Shown: positions 17,596 to 28,900, counted from the stretch's first letter. The stretch: 64,000 nucleotides of DNA from CAWBBA01 sp963729795 (GCA_963729795.1 CAVSPC010000046.1:115909-179908), one strand, 5' to 3'. Notes: generated by a model not told the origin, from the sequence alone. Numbers and translations: made by a program.

Positions 17596-18023
17596 CCAGC
17601 CCCGTCCTGGACCCGCGATACCGTGGTCATCTTCCCTGCTTCAGAGTCATAACGGTGCAGCACGTTGCTCGCACTGTAGAAAGACTGACCCGTAAACGCT
17701 GTTTTATCTTTTCCGCGTGCCTTCAAGCTTAGGGTCACCTTCGGCGGTATCTGCACTGTAGTGGGCTTCCCGTCAGGCGTGGAGAGAAAGACTTCATCGC
17801 CATTGCCCGACAATTCCGCATCAAAATAATGATGCTGTTTGGCGAAGAAATCCTCCTCTGCTTTGGCTGCCAGCATCAGGACCCGCGCTGCCTGCTCGCT
17901 CATCCTGCGCTCCCGATAGGAGTCGATGAGAGAGAAATAGATTACAGATAATACCGCTATAATAGCAATCGCACACACCATCTCAAGAATCGTAAATCCA
18001 GCCTCAGATCTTGAAACGTTCAT
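17592..18023 (-). CDS. Type IV pilin-like (prepilin) protein
   Basis: A 143-residue protein with a class III signal: short leader, then G-F-T-I-L-E-M-V, cleaved after Gly with the conserved Glu at mature position 5, followed by a hydrophobic helix and a globular domain with a few charged loops. This is the processing site for prepilin peptidase and marks a pilin or pseudopilin. Start ATG 18023 has AGGAG upstream. No other pilus genes are adjacent, so it could be a minor pilin or type II secretion pseudopilin; the membrane protein overlapping its 3' end is the likely partner. Confidence 0.8.
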   Translation of the reverse strand: MNVSRSEAGFTILEMVCAIAIIAVLSVIYFSLIDSYRERRMSEQAARVLMLAAKAEEDFFAKQHHYFDAELSGNGDEVFLSTPDGKPTTVQIPPKVTLSLKARGKDKTAFTGQSFYSASNVLHRYDSEAGKMTTVSRVQDGAG

Positions 18024-18206
18024 CGCAGCAAGTCTCCTCATCGCGCGACCGTTTATTCAGGATTTCAAATAGGCCACGCAACCTGCCTCTCTGTCGTCTC
18101 AGCCGCACATCCCTGCGGACGGCAGTGTGGAGCCGGCAGATGGGCTCCATCGAACACGGTTAGTAATTCATATCTGGCTGTTTGTCAAGATATATAAGTT
18201 GTACAT

Positions 18207-19082
18207 TCAAATGGTTATAACACCTTCAAAAACCAATACAGAGGTTCCTGTCATAACGACTGGAAATCCAATGCCTTTCCATCGTATATCCAATTTGCCA
18301 CCTCGAAGCTCCACCGTGGCTGTCGAATTTACCAGGCCCTTCAGATTTGCCGCAACCGCGGCCGCGCACGCGCCGGTGCCACACGAGAATGTTTCTCCGC
18401 TGCCCCGTTCCCACACCCTCATGACAATGCTGGTACGATCAATTACACGTATGAACTCCACATTGGTCTTAGCAGGAAATAGAGGGTGATTCTCGATTGC
18501 CGGACCGTATCGGTGGGGGAGATGGCTAGGATCGTCTTCCACCACAATGACGCAATGCGGATTGCCCATCGAAAGAACCGAAGCCGTGAAGATCCGGTCC
18601 TCGATTTCTATTGGATAATCCAGGATAGGAATAGCGGACGGGTGAATTTTGGCAGGAATTCTTTCCGGCTCAAAAATCGGTTCGCCCATATCTACTCGCA
18701 CTGCACTCGTTTTCCCGTCCGGGCCAAGAATTAGTTCGAGGGTCTTTATGCCGGCCCTGGTTTGCACCTGGAGAGTTGTTTTGTTCGTCAGGCTTTTGTC
18801 GTATGCATACTTGGCAAGACAACGAATCCCGTTGCCGCACATTTCGGCCAAAGAGCCGTCCGCGTTCATATAATCCATGAAGAAGTCGGCTGCCAACGAA
18901 TTCCTGACTATTATTATCCCATCCGCTCCCACCCCGGCGCGGCGATCGCAGATGCGAGCGGCCTGCACGGGAGAAAGCGTCACGCTATCATCAAGATCGT
19001 GGAATAGGACAAAGTCGTTGAGTGTTCCGTGCATTTTCTGGAAATTGATTCTCATGGGTGAAGAATATTCGATTTTCAACAT
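18207..19082 (-). CDS. dapF: Diaminopimelate epimerase
   Basis: A 291-residue enzyme interconverting LL- and meso-DAP for lysine and peptidoglycan. Both catalytic cysteine motifs are present: M-C-G-N-G-I-R-C and S-C-G-T-G-A-C-A, plus M-G-N-P-H-C. Start ATG 19082 is preferred because GGAGG lies 8 bases upstream; the more internal ATG 19055 (before R-I-N-F-Q-K-M-H-G) is the family-typical start and remains possible. Confidence 0.95.
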   Translation of the reverse strand: MLKIEYSSPMRINFQKMHGTLNDFVLFHDLDDSVTLSPVQAARICDRRAGVGADGIIIVRNSLAADFFMDYMNADGSLAEMCGNGIRCLAKYAYDKSLTNKTTLQVQTRAGIKTLELILGPDGKTSAVRVDMGEPIFEPERIPAKIHPSAIPILDYPIEIEDRIFTASVLSMGNPHCVIVVEDDPSHLPHRYGPAIENHPLFPAKTNVEFIRVIDRTSIVMRVWERGSGETFSCGTGACAAAVAANLKGLVNSTATVELRGGKLDIRWKGIGFPVVMTGTSVLVFEGVITI

Positions 19083-19224
19083 CTGGACAACCTCCGATCC
19101 ATAGGTGAGCTGTTCCACATCTTCCACACGCTTGCCACTGCGCTACGGGGCATGGGATAATCAGACCTACGCTCGAACGCCGAAAAACGGCATCATTTTA
19201 AACCGTCCTTATCTTCGAGAAGCG

Positions 19225-19440
19225 ATGCGATATCTTCTGACTTTCTTGCTTCTTCTGGCCGCATGGCTGTTGCTTGACAACTTCCTGCTAAAGGATCGGA
19301 AGTCGGAAGGGCTCAATACTATTACGGAAAAGTTAAAAGACTTCGGCAATCGCCTTCACTGGTCCGTTGGCGTTCTCGCGGTGCTCCTCATTTTGATTTT
19401 TGTGCTGAGGTTCCTCTTGCGGGTTCTCGGGTTCCTCTGA
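19225..19440 (+). CDS. Small two-helix membrane protein (71 aa)
   Basis: Start ATG 19225 (M-R-Y-L-L-T-F). One hydrophobic helix at residues 3-21, a charged loop (K-D-R-K-S-E-G...E-K-L-K-D-F), and a second helix at residues 47-70 ending at the stop. No family recognised. It is divergent from dapF and convergent with the zinc-ribbon gene. Real coding is supported by the clean amphipathic and TM pattern; the ribosome-binding site is weak (GAGAAG). Confidence 0.5.
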   Translation: MRYLLTFLLLLAAWLLLDNFLLKDRKSEGLNTITEKLKDFGNRLHWSVGVLAVLLILIFVLRFLLRVLGFL

Positions 19441-19530
19441 GTCTCAAATCGTGATTCTTTTAGTTTGGGAGCGGAATATCTGCAGTTTCATCCGGGGGCA
19501 CAGGCCGGTGACCGGGCAAGGGCGGGGCAT

Positions 19531-19926
19531 TTATTCAAACGACCCTGTAAGGATTTTTGTCAACTCCACGGTGTCTAGCCACTCGTCAGCGTCATTGTGG
19601 CAACGGGGGCATCTTTTAAAGGGATCAGCCGAGGAATAACCACAGTATGGGCATGTGCGCGTGGTGTCCTTCTTGTTAAGAAGCCCTACCTGTTTACCCG
19701 CCCTCTTGTCGAAGTAAGCGCGCGTGGCAAGCTTGGCGTCGATGAGCTTCCCGAAGAGATCCTGCAATCCTTGAAAGGAAATCTCGTACTTTTCCATGAG
19801 TTCGGTGTCCGACATCCCGGCCTTGAGGTCGGTCATGATCGCCTTCGCACTTATTTTTTTCGTGGTTTTTTTGTCAGACACCTTTTTCTCGCTCGGAGCT
19901 TCTCGATACTTCACCCCCCCTTCCAT
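19531..19926 (-). CDS. Small zinc-ribbon protein
   Basis: About 131 residues from ATG 19926 (start uncertain; a GTG four codons later is preceded by GGAAGGGGGG). A Lys-rich N-terminus leads to a helical domain (D-L-K-A-G-M-S-D-T-E-L-M-E-K-Y near residues 31-45), a short module found repeatedly in Desulfobacterota and myxobacterial small proteins. A C-terminal zinc ribbon follows: C-P-Y-C-G-Y-S and C-P-R-C-H near residues 91-110. Function unknown; nucleic acid or protein binding is inferred from the ribbon. Confidence 0.65.
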   Translation of the reverse strand: MEGGVKYREAPSEKKVSDKKTTKKISAKAIMTDLKAGMSDTELMEKYEISFQGLQDLFGKLIDAKLATRAYFDKRAGKQVGLLNKKDTTRTCPYCGYSSADPFKRCPRCHNDADEWLDTVELTKILTGSFE

Positions 19927-20253
19927 TGACGGGACAATCGTCGTCCATGATATGTCGCAAGAAAGACGCCCTAAAGCTTCTTGCGCGACTCCCACACAGT
20001 TCGATCGGCCTCCCTGCGGGAGCGACGTCGCTGATAATCCGCAGGCACGAAGTAACTATCTCAAAACTGTTTCGGTGCCGGAATCGTGCCACGACAGCGG
20101 CCCGGCGCAAGGCACCGGCCTACTCTCAATCGCCCCCAGGAGGCTTAGATAGCTCTCGTCCCGGAGAGACATAGGATAGTAGAGGTCCCTTGTGGAACGC
20201 GAGATTGCCGGGAAAGGGATTAAGACTCTCTCTTTCTGCCCTGAGGCAGAGCT
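19927..20253. other. Intergenic stretch without a recognised gene
   Basis: About 330 bases between the zinc-ribbon gene and the thiolase 3' end. Short open frames exist on both strands but show no protein-like pattern and no ribosome-binding sites. Nothing else recognised. Confidence 0.4.
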
Positions 20254-21484
20254 CTAAACCATCTCAAGTGCGCAGGCCATGGAGACCCCGCCACCCCCGC
20301 ACAGTGTCGCCAGTCCCAAGCTCTTCTTGCGCTTCCTCATCGCATAGATAAGGCTGACCAAGAGTCTGGCACCTGTGCATCCAACAGGATGTCCCAACCC
20401 TATGCCGGAACCGTTAACATTTGTGATGTCCCGGTTGAGATTCAGTTCTCTCTCACAACCTATGTACTGGGCCGCGAATGCTTCATTGAGCTCGATGAGT
20501 TCGAAATCATTGAGTGTCATGCCGGACCGGCTCAAGAGATTGCGAACCGCAGGAACAGGACTCAGCCCCATGATGGTGGGATCGCATGCACCCATTCCTG
20601 ACGGCCTTAATGCGGGCCATAGGGGAGAGCCCTTCTCTCCTGGCGCGTTCCTCGGACATTATGATTAGTCCAGCGGCTCCATCGTTAATGCCGCTAGAGT
20701 TTCCCGCGGTAACGGTGCCTGTCTTGGGAATAAAAGCAGGGGCAAGTTTGGACAAGGCTTCCATGGTGAGACCGGGTCTAAAATGCTCGTCCTTGTCAAA
20801 GATCTTTGGGTCACCCTTCCTTTGAGGAACAGCGATGGGGACTATCTCTTCGGCAAAAGAACCATCGTTCGTGGCCCGTTCCACATTGTTGTGGCTACGA
20901 AGGGCCACTTCATCCTGTTCCTGGCGGGTTATACCACATTTGAGCGCCACGAACTCCGCTGTATGCCCCATTATGTAAGGCTTCCCTCTGAAGAATTCTA
21001 CTGGACCGTCCTGAGGGTAGGGCAGGATGTGGGATCCGCAATGCAATCCAGTCGTCATTGCATCCGTAATCGTACCATTACCCATGCGGACGCCCCAGCG
21101 AGCCCGTTCAAGGGTGTACGGTACGCCGGACATGTGTTCCACGCCCCCAGCTAAAATGACCTCGGCCACCCCGGCCTTGATCATTGCCGCACCGGAGAGA
21201 ACCGCCTCCATTCCGGATATACAGACCCTGTTGATTGTCACAGCGGGCACGCTATCCGGGATTCCGGCCATGAGCGCGCCGATGCGGGTGACGTTCATCG
21301 CGTCAGTTGGATTCAGGCAGCACCCAAAACGAACATCGTCAATCATGGCGGGAGAGATACCCGCGCGGTCAATAGCGGCCTTCATCGGTACACTGGAAAT
21401 AGTTGCCGCGTGCATGTCCCGCAATGATCCCCCGAACGAACCAATTGCTGTGCGGCAAGCTGAAACGATTACTGCTTCGGTCAT
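20254..21484 (-). pseudogene. Acetyl-CoA acetyltransferase (thiolase), interrupted by a one-base frameshift
   Basis: Both halves of a thiolase are present in two frames. From ATG 21484 (AAGGAGTG upstream) about 295 residues run through R-T-A-I-G-S-F-G, the acyl-Cys motif N-R-V-C-I-S-G-M, and N-S-S-G-I-N-D-G-A-A. The other frame continues with G-A-C-D-P-T-I-M-G, L-N-E-A-F-A-A-Q, G-H-P-V-G-C-T-G-A-R and C-G-G-G-G. The frame changes near 20593-20600, where AGGAATGGG carries one base too many: removing one base gives a continuous family-like sequence of about 409 residues. All catalytic residues survive. This is either a sequencing error or a recent inactivation; the tag pseudogene records the sequence as given. 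Confidence 0.88.
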
Positions 21485-21661
21485 ACAGGCACTCCTTCCA
21501 ATTCTACGCCCATTGTCTCAGTTTTGAGGGGAAAGATGGCGATAATAGTCCGACCGTTTTATGACGGGCGGAAGGAATTCGGCAATGTAATACATGATAT
21601 TTCACCGGAAAGGACGCACCGTGTGGCCGATCCGCTCATCCCGGCTCTTATGATGGGGACA

Positions 21662-22183
21662 TCACTTGATAATGGCTGCTTCATCCACTGACAGCTTCTT
21701 TTCAAACTCCTCCCAGAACTCTTGCTGCGATTTTCGCCAATCTGAACCGAATTTCTTGTTGAACAGAGTACCCACTTGGTCAAGGGCCTTCTTCCAAGCG
21801 GACTGATAATTGAGGCGCAGCACGTCCTCAAGGAACGGAACAAGGGAACCGAGCTTCTCTTTGGGCAGGTAAGCCCTGGCTCCAAGTTCGATGGACTTCT
21901 TAAGAGCTTCCGGGGTGAAGGCATGCGCTGTGAGCATCACCACCGGAAAATTAGCATTTGTCGCGATTTGCAAGAGATCGAAGCCTCGAACTCCCATAAT
22001 GTCCAGAATGACCAGATCGTATGTGTACGAAACCAGGTACTGCTGGGCTTTCTCAAAAGTGGTAGCCCTGTGCAACGTGCAGTTGGCGGACTCGGAGAGT
22101 TCCTCCTCGATGATATCCAGGACATCCTCCTCGTCATCCACCGCCAAAATCAGCTTGTCTTGCAAGATTTCAGAACTGGACAT
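21662..22183 (-). CDS. Response regulator receiver protein without output domain
   Basis: A 173-residue protein with a CheY-like receiver domain (residues 8-125): acidic pair V-D-D-E-E-D, phospho-acceptor Asp in V-I-L-D-I-M-G, Thr in V-M-L-T-A-H-A and Lys in Y-L-P-K-E-K. The remaining 50 residues are helical (W-K-K-A-L-D-Q-V...) with no DNA-binding or enzymatic output domain recognised. Start ATG 22183 follows AAAAGGA. No kinase is adjacent; the large PAS kinase at 26-29.7 kb is the nearest candidate partner, which is only proximity. Confidence 0.88.
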   Translation of the reverse strand: MSSSEILQDKLILAVDDEEDVLDIIEEELSESANCTLHRATTFEKAQQYLVSYTYDLVILDIMGVRGFDLLQIATNANFPVVMLTAHAFTPEALKKSIELGARAYLPKEKLGSLVPFLEDVLRLNYQSAWKKALDQVGTLFNKKFGSDWRKSQQEFWEEFEKKLSVDEAAIIK

Positions 22184-22600
22184 CGGCAATCCTTTTCTTT
22201 TGGGATTTGCTGAATCCCAAATCCCTCGTAATTAGTTTCTATGAAAGAGCAAGAATCACCTTTCCTAAAGTTTGGACGCCTGACAGAGACGTAAAGGCCC
22301 CATGATCAGCGGGCCCGACAGGATGATTCGGCCACTTCGTAGAAACTCGGATAAACCGCTAGTTACCCGTATTATGCTTAACTCTTCCGAGGGGTACAAG
22401 TCAACAATTTCAGAGAACCAAAACTGTATGGATTCTCAAGGTTCCTGTTGACCATAACAATTCTGGTAGGATACGTTTCAAAAAATTGCAACGAGTACAG
22501 CTCTTGTTGGCCTCAGAGGATGTGAGCACAGAGCCCGTCCTCAGCGATTCCGACCCGAGCCGTAGCTCGCGGCCAATCACGATCAGATGACGAGGTCGCC
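22184..22600. other. Divergent intergenic region before the glucan phosphorylase gene
   Basis: About 415 bases between the response regulator (minus) and glgP (plus), so promoters for both should be here. A TTGACC at 22448-22453 with ATACGT 17 bases further is a weak candidate for glgP. No RNA gene or strong hairpin recognised. Confidence 0.35.
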
Positions 22601-25156
22601 ATGCCATTAAGAAAATACGTGGTGGTCCCCCCGATGGGGGGAACTCTCGAGAGCTTGAGTGAGATAGCTCAAAATCTCTGGTTTTCATGGAACCATGAAG
22701 CAGTGGAGCTTTTCGATCATCTCGACGAGCAGTTGTGGAGAGAAACAAATCACAATCCGCTTCAGACCCTGATCCGCTTATCAAGCCACAGACTTCATGA
22801 GATACGCGACGACGAAGGATATCTTGCTCATGCTGAACGAGTACGGCAGCGGTATCGTTCGTACATGAAACGGACACGAGCGTACGAGTATCGCCTGGAC
22901 CGACCCGTGGATTTCGTGACGGCATATTTTTCTCTAGAGTTCGGCTTGACCGAGTGTCTCCCCATATACTCGGGCGGACTGGGACTTCTGGCCGGTGACC
23001 ATCTGAAATCTGCGAGCGATCTCAATTTGCCGCTTGTCGGGGTCGGTTTGATGTATCGTGAAGGATACTTCCATCAGCAGCTCACAAATGCCGGCTGGCA
23101 AGAGGAATATTATCCCCGGACAGAATTGGATGTGCTCCCGCTGGAAAAACAGATGGACGAATCAGGAAATCCACTTCTTGTAGCGGTAGATTTGGCGGGG
23201 GAAATGCTCTGGTGCCGGGTCCTGAAGGCAAATGTGGGACGAGTCCCTCTCTACCTCCTCGACGCGGATATTCCTGAAAATGCACCTAGACTCAGGAACA
23301 CGACGGCACGGCTTTATGGAGGCGACACCGAGATGCGCATTCGTCAGGAAATGCTTCTGGGAATCGGTGGATGCCGCGCGCTGCAAGCCTTGAATATAAA
23401 ACCGGCTGCATACCACCTCAATGAAGGACACGCCGCGTTCGCACTTCTTGAGAGGATGCGTTACCTGGTGGAAAAGGAGGGGCTGAATCGCGAAGAGGCA
23501 ATGGAGATGGTGACCAGCCAGAGCATCCTAACCATCCACACTCCAGTAGCTGCGGGAAACGACGTGTTTGAGCCGCGGTTGATGGAAAAGTATTTCGGAG
23601 ACTTCGCCCGGCTACTGGGTATGGACCTCGAAACCTTCCTCGACCTGGGCAGGAGACAACCCGGGGATAGGTCGGAAGGTTTCTGGATGCCGGTGCTGGG
23701 CTTGAGGATGACCTCCAGAACCAATGGAGTCAGCAAGCTTCATGCAAAGACTACCCGAAATATGTGGCACCAGGTCTGGCCCAACGCTGACCCGGAGGAC
23801 GTGCCTATCGCCCCCGTTACCAATGGAATACACATCCCTTCATATATTTCTCGCGAAGTAGCAAGGTTATACGATCGATACCTTGGCCCGGGATGGACTG
23901 AAGACCCCGACAATGAAAAAGTATGGCAACGAGCGGAAAAAATCCCTGACACAGAACTGTGGCGGACGCACGAGCGGTGCCGGACAAGACTGGTATATGC
24001 TGCCCGAAGACGCCTCCTGGACCAGCTCAAGGCGAGGAACGTTTCCGGCCGGCAGCTAGATGCGGCCGAAAAGGCCCTTGACCCGGAAGCGCTCACAATA
24101 TGTTTCGCCAGGCGTTTTGCCACATACAAAAGAGCAACTCTGCTTTTCAGAGAGCCCGATCGCCTCGCGCGAATTCTCGGACATCCGGAGCCCGGTGTAC
24201 AGCTAATCTTCGCCGGGAAGGCTCACCCCGCAGATGATGAAGGCAAGGAGATGATCAGGACGATTATAGACCAGTCCCGAGAAGAGCCCTTCCGCAGCAA
24301 GATAGTGTTCCTGGAAGATTATGACATCAATATTGCGAGGTACATGGTTCAAGGTGCAGACGTCTGGCTGAACACCCCTCGCCGTCCAATGGAGGCATGC
24401 GGTACGTCCGGCATGAAGGCCTCTGCCAACGGGGCGCTGAACCTGAGTATTCTGGACGGATGGTGGGATGAAGGTTTTCTTGGGGACAACGGATGGGCCA
24501 TCGGTTCCGGGGAAGAGTACGAAAATCCCGTCTATCAAGATGACATTGAGAGTAGGCTGCTTTACGACCTTCTGGAAGAGAGCGTCAAACCACTTTTCTA
24601 CGAAAGAGGCGTGGATGAGCTGCCAAGGGAGTGGATCAAGATGATGAAAAGGTCGATACAGACCATTTGTCCGGTTTTCAATTCGCACCGGATGGTTTCT
24701 CAATACATCGAAACCGCGTACGTCCCGGCTGGAAGGTCATCCTCACACTTGCAAGCGGACAACTACGCTCTTTTGAGAGAAATGGTGGCGTGGAAACGAA
24801 AAATCAGCCAGGACTGGGACAAGATAGCCGTTAAGAATGTGCAGGTGCTCGACGCCGGCGAAGCCCTCAAGGGAAAGACTATAGCAGTGGAAGTGATCGT
24901 CAATACCGTAGGCCACAGTCATGACGAATTGAAGGTGGAATTGCTCCACGGCCCCATAGATCTATGGGAGAACTTCAAGGTCCGTCATATAACCCGTCTC
25001 AACGCCAGCTCGACCAACCTGGGCAACGGGGACGTCCTCTTCACCGGTTCCATTCCCCTTAGCCACACAGGCCTTTATGGTTATGTGGTCCGAATAACTC
25101 CGGACCATCCGAACCTCCCTTTTTCTCAGAGCTTTGAACTTGTCCATAGAGGTTAG
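22601..25156 (+). CDS. glgP: Alpha-glucan (glycogen/maltodextrin) phosphorylase
   Basis: An 851-residue GT35 phosphorylase releasing glucose-1-phosphate from alpha-1,4-glucans. The N-terminus (L-W-F-S-W-N-H-E, about residues 29-36) is the extra domain seen in the bacterial/archaeal subfamily distinct from rabbit-type GlgP. The centre has Y-F-S-L-E-F-G-L-T-E and Y-S-G-G-L-G-L-L-A-G-D-H; the PLP-lysine region is C-G-T-S-G-M-K-A-S-A-N-G followed by D-G-W-W-D-E-G. A C-terminal beta-sandwich extension of about 120 residues is present. Start ATG 22601 has GAGG 6 bases upstream. Storage-glucan use is the likely role. Confidence 0.95.
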   Translation: MPLRKYVVVPPMGGTLESLSEIAQNLWFSWNHEAVELFDHLDEQLWRETNHNPLQTLIRLSSHRLHEIRDDEGYLAHAERVRQRYRSYMKRTRAYEYRLDRPVDFVTAYFSLEFGLTECLPIYSGGLGLLAGDHLKSASDLNLPLVGVGLMYREGYFHQQLTNAGWQEEYYPRTELDVLPLEKQMDESGNPLLVAVDLAGEMLWCRVLKANVGRVPLYLLDADIPENAPRLRNTTARLYGGDTEMRIRQEMLLGIGGCRALQALNIKPAAYHLNEGHAAFALLERMRYLVEKEGLNREEAMEMVTSQSILTIHTPVAAGNDVFEPRLMEKYFGDFARLLGMDLETFLDLGRRQPGDRSEGFWMPVLGLRMTSRTNGVSKLHAKTTRNMWHQVWPNADPEDVPIAPVTNGIHIPSYISREVARLYDRYLGPGWTEDPDNEKVWQRAEKIPDTELWRTHERCRTRLVYAARRRLLDQLKARNVSGRQLDAAEKALDPEALTICFARRFATYKRATLLFREPDRLARILGHPEPGVQLIFAGKAHPADDEGKEMIRTIIDQSREEPFRSKIVFLEDYDINIARYMVQGADVWLNTPRRPMEACGTSGMKASANGALNLSILDGWWDEGFLGDNGWAIGSGEEYENPVYQDDIESRLLYDLLEESVKPLFYERGVDELPREWIKMMKRSIQTICPVFNSHRMVSQYIETAYVPAGRSSSHLQADNYALLREMVAWKRKISQDWDKIAVKNVQVLDAGEALKGKTIAVEVIVNTVGHSHDELKVELLHGPIDLWENFKVRHITRLNASSTNLGNGDVLFTGSIPLSHTGLYGYVVRITPDHPNLPFSQSFELVHRG

Positions 25157-25302
25157 GAGAGCATAGGCGATAAAAGAAGGCGGAAAAGTATACTTCAGAT
25201 ACCTTTCCGAGAGTTTACGACAACCTCACGACGTTTCTTTCTTGACGCCTTTAGGGAAGCAGCACTTATCTTGACCCTTATGGCATAAGCTGGCTTAAAG
25301 GC

Positions 25303-25686
25303 TCAGCGAGACACCTTTCTCACTGGGGGGTCCGGCGGCAGCATCGGTCCATTTGCAGGGTATATAAGGCCGATGGGCAACTGGCACATCCCAGGGTCCG
25401 GGCAAGGAACTTGAGGGCCGAGGTAATAGCCATTTATATCCCAGCCCCACAGGGGTTGCGACCAGCAACCAATATATTCCGGCGAGGGGCGAAAACCATG
25501 CAGTCCTTTTTGGTTGGCACAATTCGTATTGTAAACGGTCATGTTTCCTCCGTACCCGTGGGGAAGCCAAGAAACGTTTGCAGGTGCCTGAGGGAAGGGC
25601 GGGTCGGCCCGACAAATATCACCCGGCCCGAAATTTAGGAGTATGATTGCAGCCAACAAAGCGGTGAGTGTAAGTTCGCGGACCAT
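25303..25686 (-). CDS. Small secreted Pro/Gly-rich protein, unknown
   Basis: A 127-residue protein. Start ATG 25686 follows AGGAGG. Signal peptide (residues 1-27, cleavage after C-R-A), then a Pro/Gly/Trp/Tyr-rich mature chain with four Cys. No transmembrane segments and no known domain. Transcribed away from nearby genes. Likely secreted or periplasmic. Confidence 0.65.
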   Translation of the reverse strand: MVRELTLTALLAAIILLNFGPGDICRADPPFPQAPANVSWLPHGYGGNMTVYNTNCANQKGLHGFRPSPEYIGCWSQPLWGWDINGYYLGPQVPCPDPGMCQLPIGLIYPANGPMLPPDPPVRKVSR

Positions 25687-25986
25687 GGGGCCTCCTATAT
25701 TTCCTGATTGGGGAGGTTGCTATGATTTGTCTAATTATACCGCATTAATATACAAAATGTCAATGCATCACTTTAGCTTGTTCTGCTAGGTGTCCAGAGG
25801 AGGCCAAGATCGACGAAAAACGACGGTGACAACTCTCCGGGAAAAATTGTGAAGAGAGCGACGCAAAGCGAATTATGCACCCAGGACAAACGCTTAGCAC
25901 CTCGTCTCTGAGAGCATTGATGGCCGGCCGAGCAGACCACGCGGCCATGTTCCTGCGGGCTTCACCGACTCATGCCGGACGACATA
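25687..25986. other. Intergenic stretch between the secreted protein and the histidine kinase
   Basis: Three hundred bases with no supportable gene. The left 50 bases are AT-rich and should hold the promoter of the secreted protein gene at 25303-25686. Nothing else recognised. Confidence 0.35.
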
Positions 25987-28900
25987 TCATAAAGGGTTTG
26001 GGTCAGGTCTGAGCGCGGGAAGATATATATTGAAAGTCGTACCGGCCTGAGCCTCACTTTCGCAGGTGATGTGCCCTCCATGTTGCCTAACAATTCCGTA
26101 CACCATAGAAAGCCCTAATCCGGTCCCTCTTCCCAGTTCCTTGGTCGTGTAGAAGGGCTCAAATACATGTTCCATGATTTCTTTGTCCATTCCGTGCCCT
26201 GTGTCCGAAACCGTGAGTACCACGTACTCACCCGGATCGGCTCCGACATGAACTTTGCAGTATTCTTCGTCGAGAGTAGTGTTTCCCGTGGCTATCTTGA
26301 TCCTTCCTCTGTCCGGCATAGCGTCGCGGGCATTAACAGCCAGATTCATCAATACCTGTTCCATTTGAGTCGGATCTGCGTTCACTTCTGCCAGGTCATC
26401 TGCCAAATCCATTTCAATGTCGATCATTTTGGGAATGGTCCGCCGCAGCAGTTTCTCCACTTGAACTATTTGCCTGTTAAGATTCAAGGATATGGGCCGG
26501 GGCTCAACTTTTCTGCTGAACGTGAGCAATCGCTGGACTAATTCGGCCCCGTTCTTGGCTGCATGGAATATTTTTTGGAGATCGGCATATTCCGCATCGT
26601 CTTCCTTCTTTAGCGTTAGTAGCAATTCTGAAAAACCCAAGATGACTTGAAGGAGATTGTTGAAGTCGTGTGCTATCCCCCCGGCAAGAGTCCCGACGGC
26701 CTCCATCTTCTGGGCATGGAGAAGTTGTTGAGAAAGTTGAAAATGTTCCGTTATGTCACGTTTCACGGCGACAAAGTTTATGATCTTCCCGCCGGAGTCT
26801 CGAACCGGAGAAATCGTGGACTCCTCATGGTAGAGACTTCCATCCTTTTTCTTATTTATCAAACGGCCGGTCCAGACCTCACCTCGCGTGATCGTTTCCC
26901 ACATATTCTCGTAGAATATTGCGTCATGTTTGCCACTCTTCAGCAATCTCGGATTCCGGCCGATAACTTCCTTTCGCGTGTGTCCGGTAATCCTCTCGAA
27001 CGCGGGATTCATATACTGGATGTTTCCCGAAGCATCAGTGATGACAATTGCCTCAGCAGCCTGCTCTACGGCTGTGGCCAAACGTCTTTGAACTTTCTCG
27101 GAATGCTTTCGTCTGGACACGTCCCTGACCCATATCTGTACACCCTGCTCGCCCTTGACTTCTACTGCTTTTGCACTGATCTCTCCGTCGAAGGACGAGC
27201 CGTCCTTTCGCCGCAACTTGACTTCATATTGTGAGACGACCTCCTCACCGCTCATTCGGGCTAACGACCTTTCGCGGACTATTTGATGGTAATCCGGGTC
27301 ATATATGACAAAGACATCCTTACCTTCGAGTTCTGCCAACGAGTATCCGAGCATTTCGGAAAGACGGGCATTTGCAAATACGATCTGAAAACCTTTCAGC
27401 AACATGAGGCCATCGAAACTCTTTTCCACAAGTGTCCGGTACCTTTGTTCGCTTTGCCGGACAGCTTCCTCTGCCAGCAAGCGGTCCGTCATATCTACCA
27501 TTACGCCGATCAAACCGGCCAAGGTGCCGTCAGAATCAAAAAACGGGGCCTTATGATTGACGAATGCGTGCGTAGTCCCATCGGCGTGCGGCACGGTAAA
27601 TTCATATTTCTGCACTTGAGGATGGTCGAATAATTGGAGATCCGTTTTACGCCATACTTCGGCCACGTCTTTGGGAGCCACTTCGTAAACGGTCTTTCCC
27701 ACTACTTCATCCTTGGGCAATCCCAACAGACTCGCGAACGCTTCATTGCAGCCCAAATATTTGTGGTTGATATCTTTATAAAAAACAGGATTGGGAATGG
27801 AATCCATTAACGTTTGCCGGAAATCCAGCAGCGCTTTCAAAGAATCTTCGGCTTGTTTTTGCTTGGTGATATCAATAACATTGGCAAGTATCGCAGGGCT
27901 CCCGTTTTGCTCTATCACGGAGGCCCGTACTTCCCGCCATCTGATACTCCCGTCCTTTCTTTGGGCTCGAAATTGGTAGTGACTGGGAACCTCCTTTCCT
28001 GCTAAGCCTACCGAGCCACATTTGCTTAACCATTTCCCGATCCTCGAGCGCGACAACTTCTTGCAGCGATTTGCCGATTAGTTCGTCGGCCGAGTAACCG
28101 AGGTCTTTGGCGTACCGCTCGTTCACATAAACGTGCAGCCCCTGCTGGTGTACGCAAATGCCCGTAAGTGAATTCTCGGCCAGAGCACGGTACCTCTGTT
28201 CACTCTCTCTTAGGGCTCGTTCTATCCGCTTCCTTTCCGATATGTAGGAAATGGCCGCGATCGTACCTGCACCTAGGTCGCCGGGCCTCAAAGCTTTCAT
28301 TCTTATGTGGGCGTCAAAGAGGAAGCCGTCTTTTCCCCTTAGAGTTGTGTCAATTGTGGTGACCCGTCCAGTTTGTAAGCTCTCATAAAGGACTTGTCCG
28401 ACACGTTCGTACTCTTCTTCAGATGGATAGATCATGTCGGCACTTCGGCCCACAACGTCATCTTGATCTGCCATCCCGAACATTTCCAGCCAGGCTTCAT
28501 TCACCCACTTCATGATCCTATTTTCAGACAAGCCTATAGCAACAGGAGATGTGGACAACACGCTCCTCAGCATAGCTTCACTTTCACGCAAGCCGTCTTC
28601 TGCTTTCTTGCGTTCAGTGATTTCTTGTTTCAAATGTTCGTTGGCAGCGGATAACCTGGCTGTGCGGTCCCGAACCTTTTGCTCGAGGTCATCGCGGGCC
28701 CTGCGCAGGTCTATTGCTTGCCGCCCACGCGTGATTTCAATAGCTGCCAGATTCCCCAATAGAAACAAGGTATCAAGGTCTGATTTGGAAAAGGAAGTCT
28801 TGGCACGGTTAAAACCATAAAGTACACCCAGATTCGTCCGGCCCATTTGGATTGGTACAGCAATGCCCGATATCAAGCCCTCGGCACGAACTATGTCGTG

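Noticed and set aside
22410..22925. Long minus-strand open frame over the glgP start
   Set aside because: It is antisense to conserved glgP N-terminal sequence; a shadow frame.
28056..28056. TTG as a separate start for the second half of the histidine kinase
   Set aside because: The first residues are not protein-like and the upstream frame supplies the start of the same PAS domain, so the two frames are one gene.
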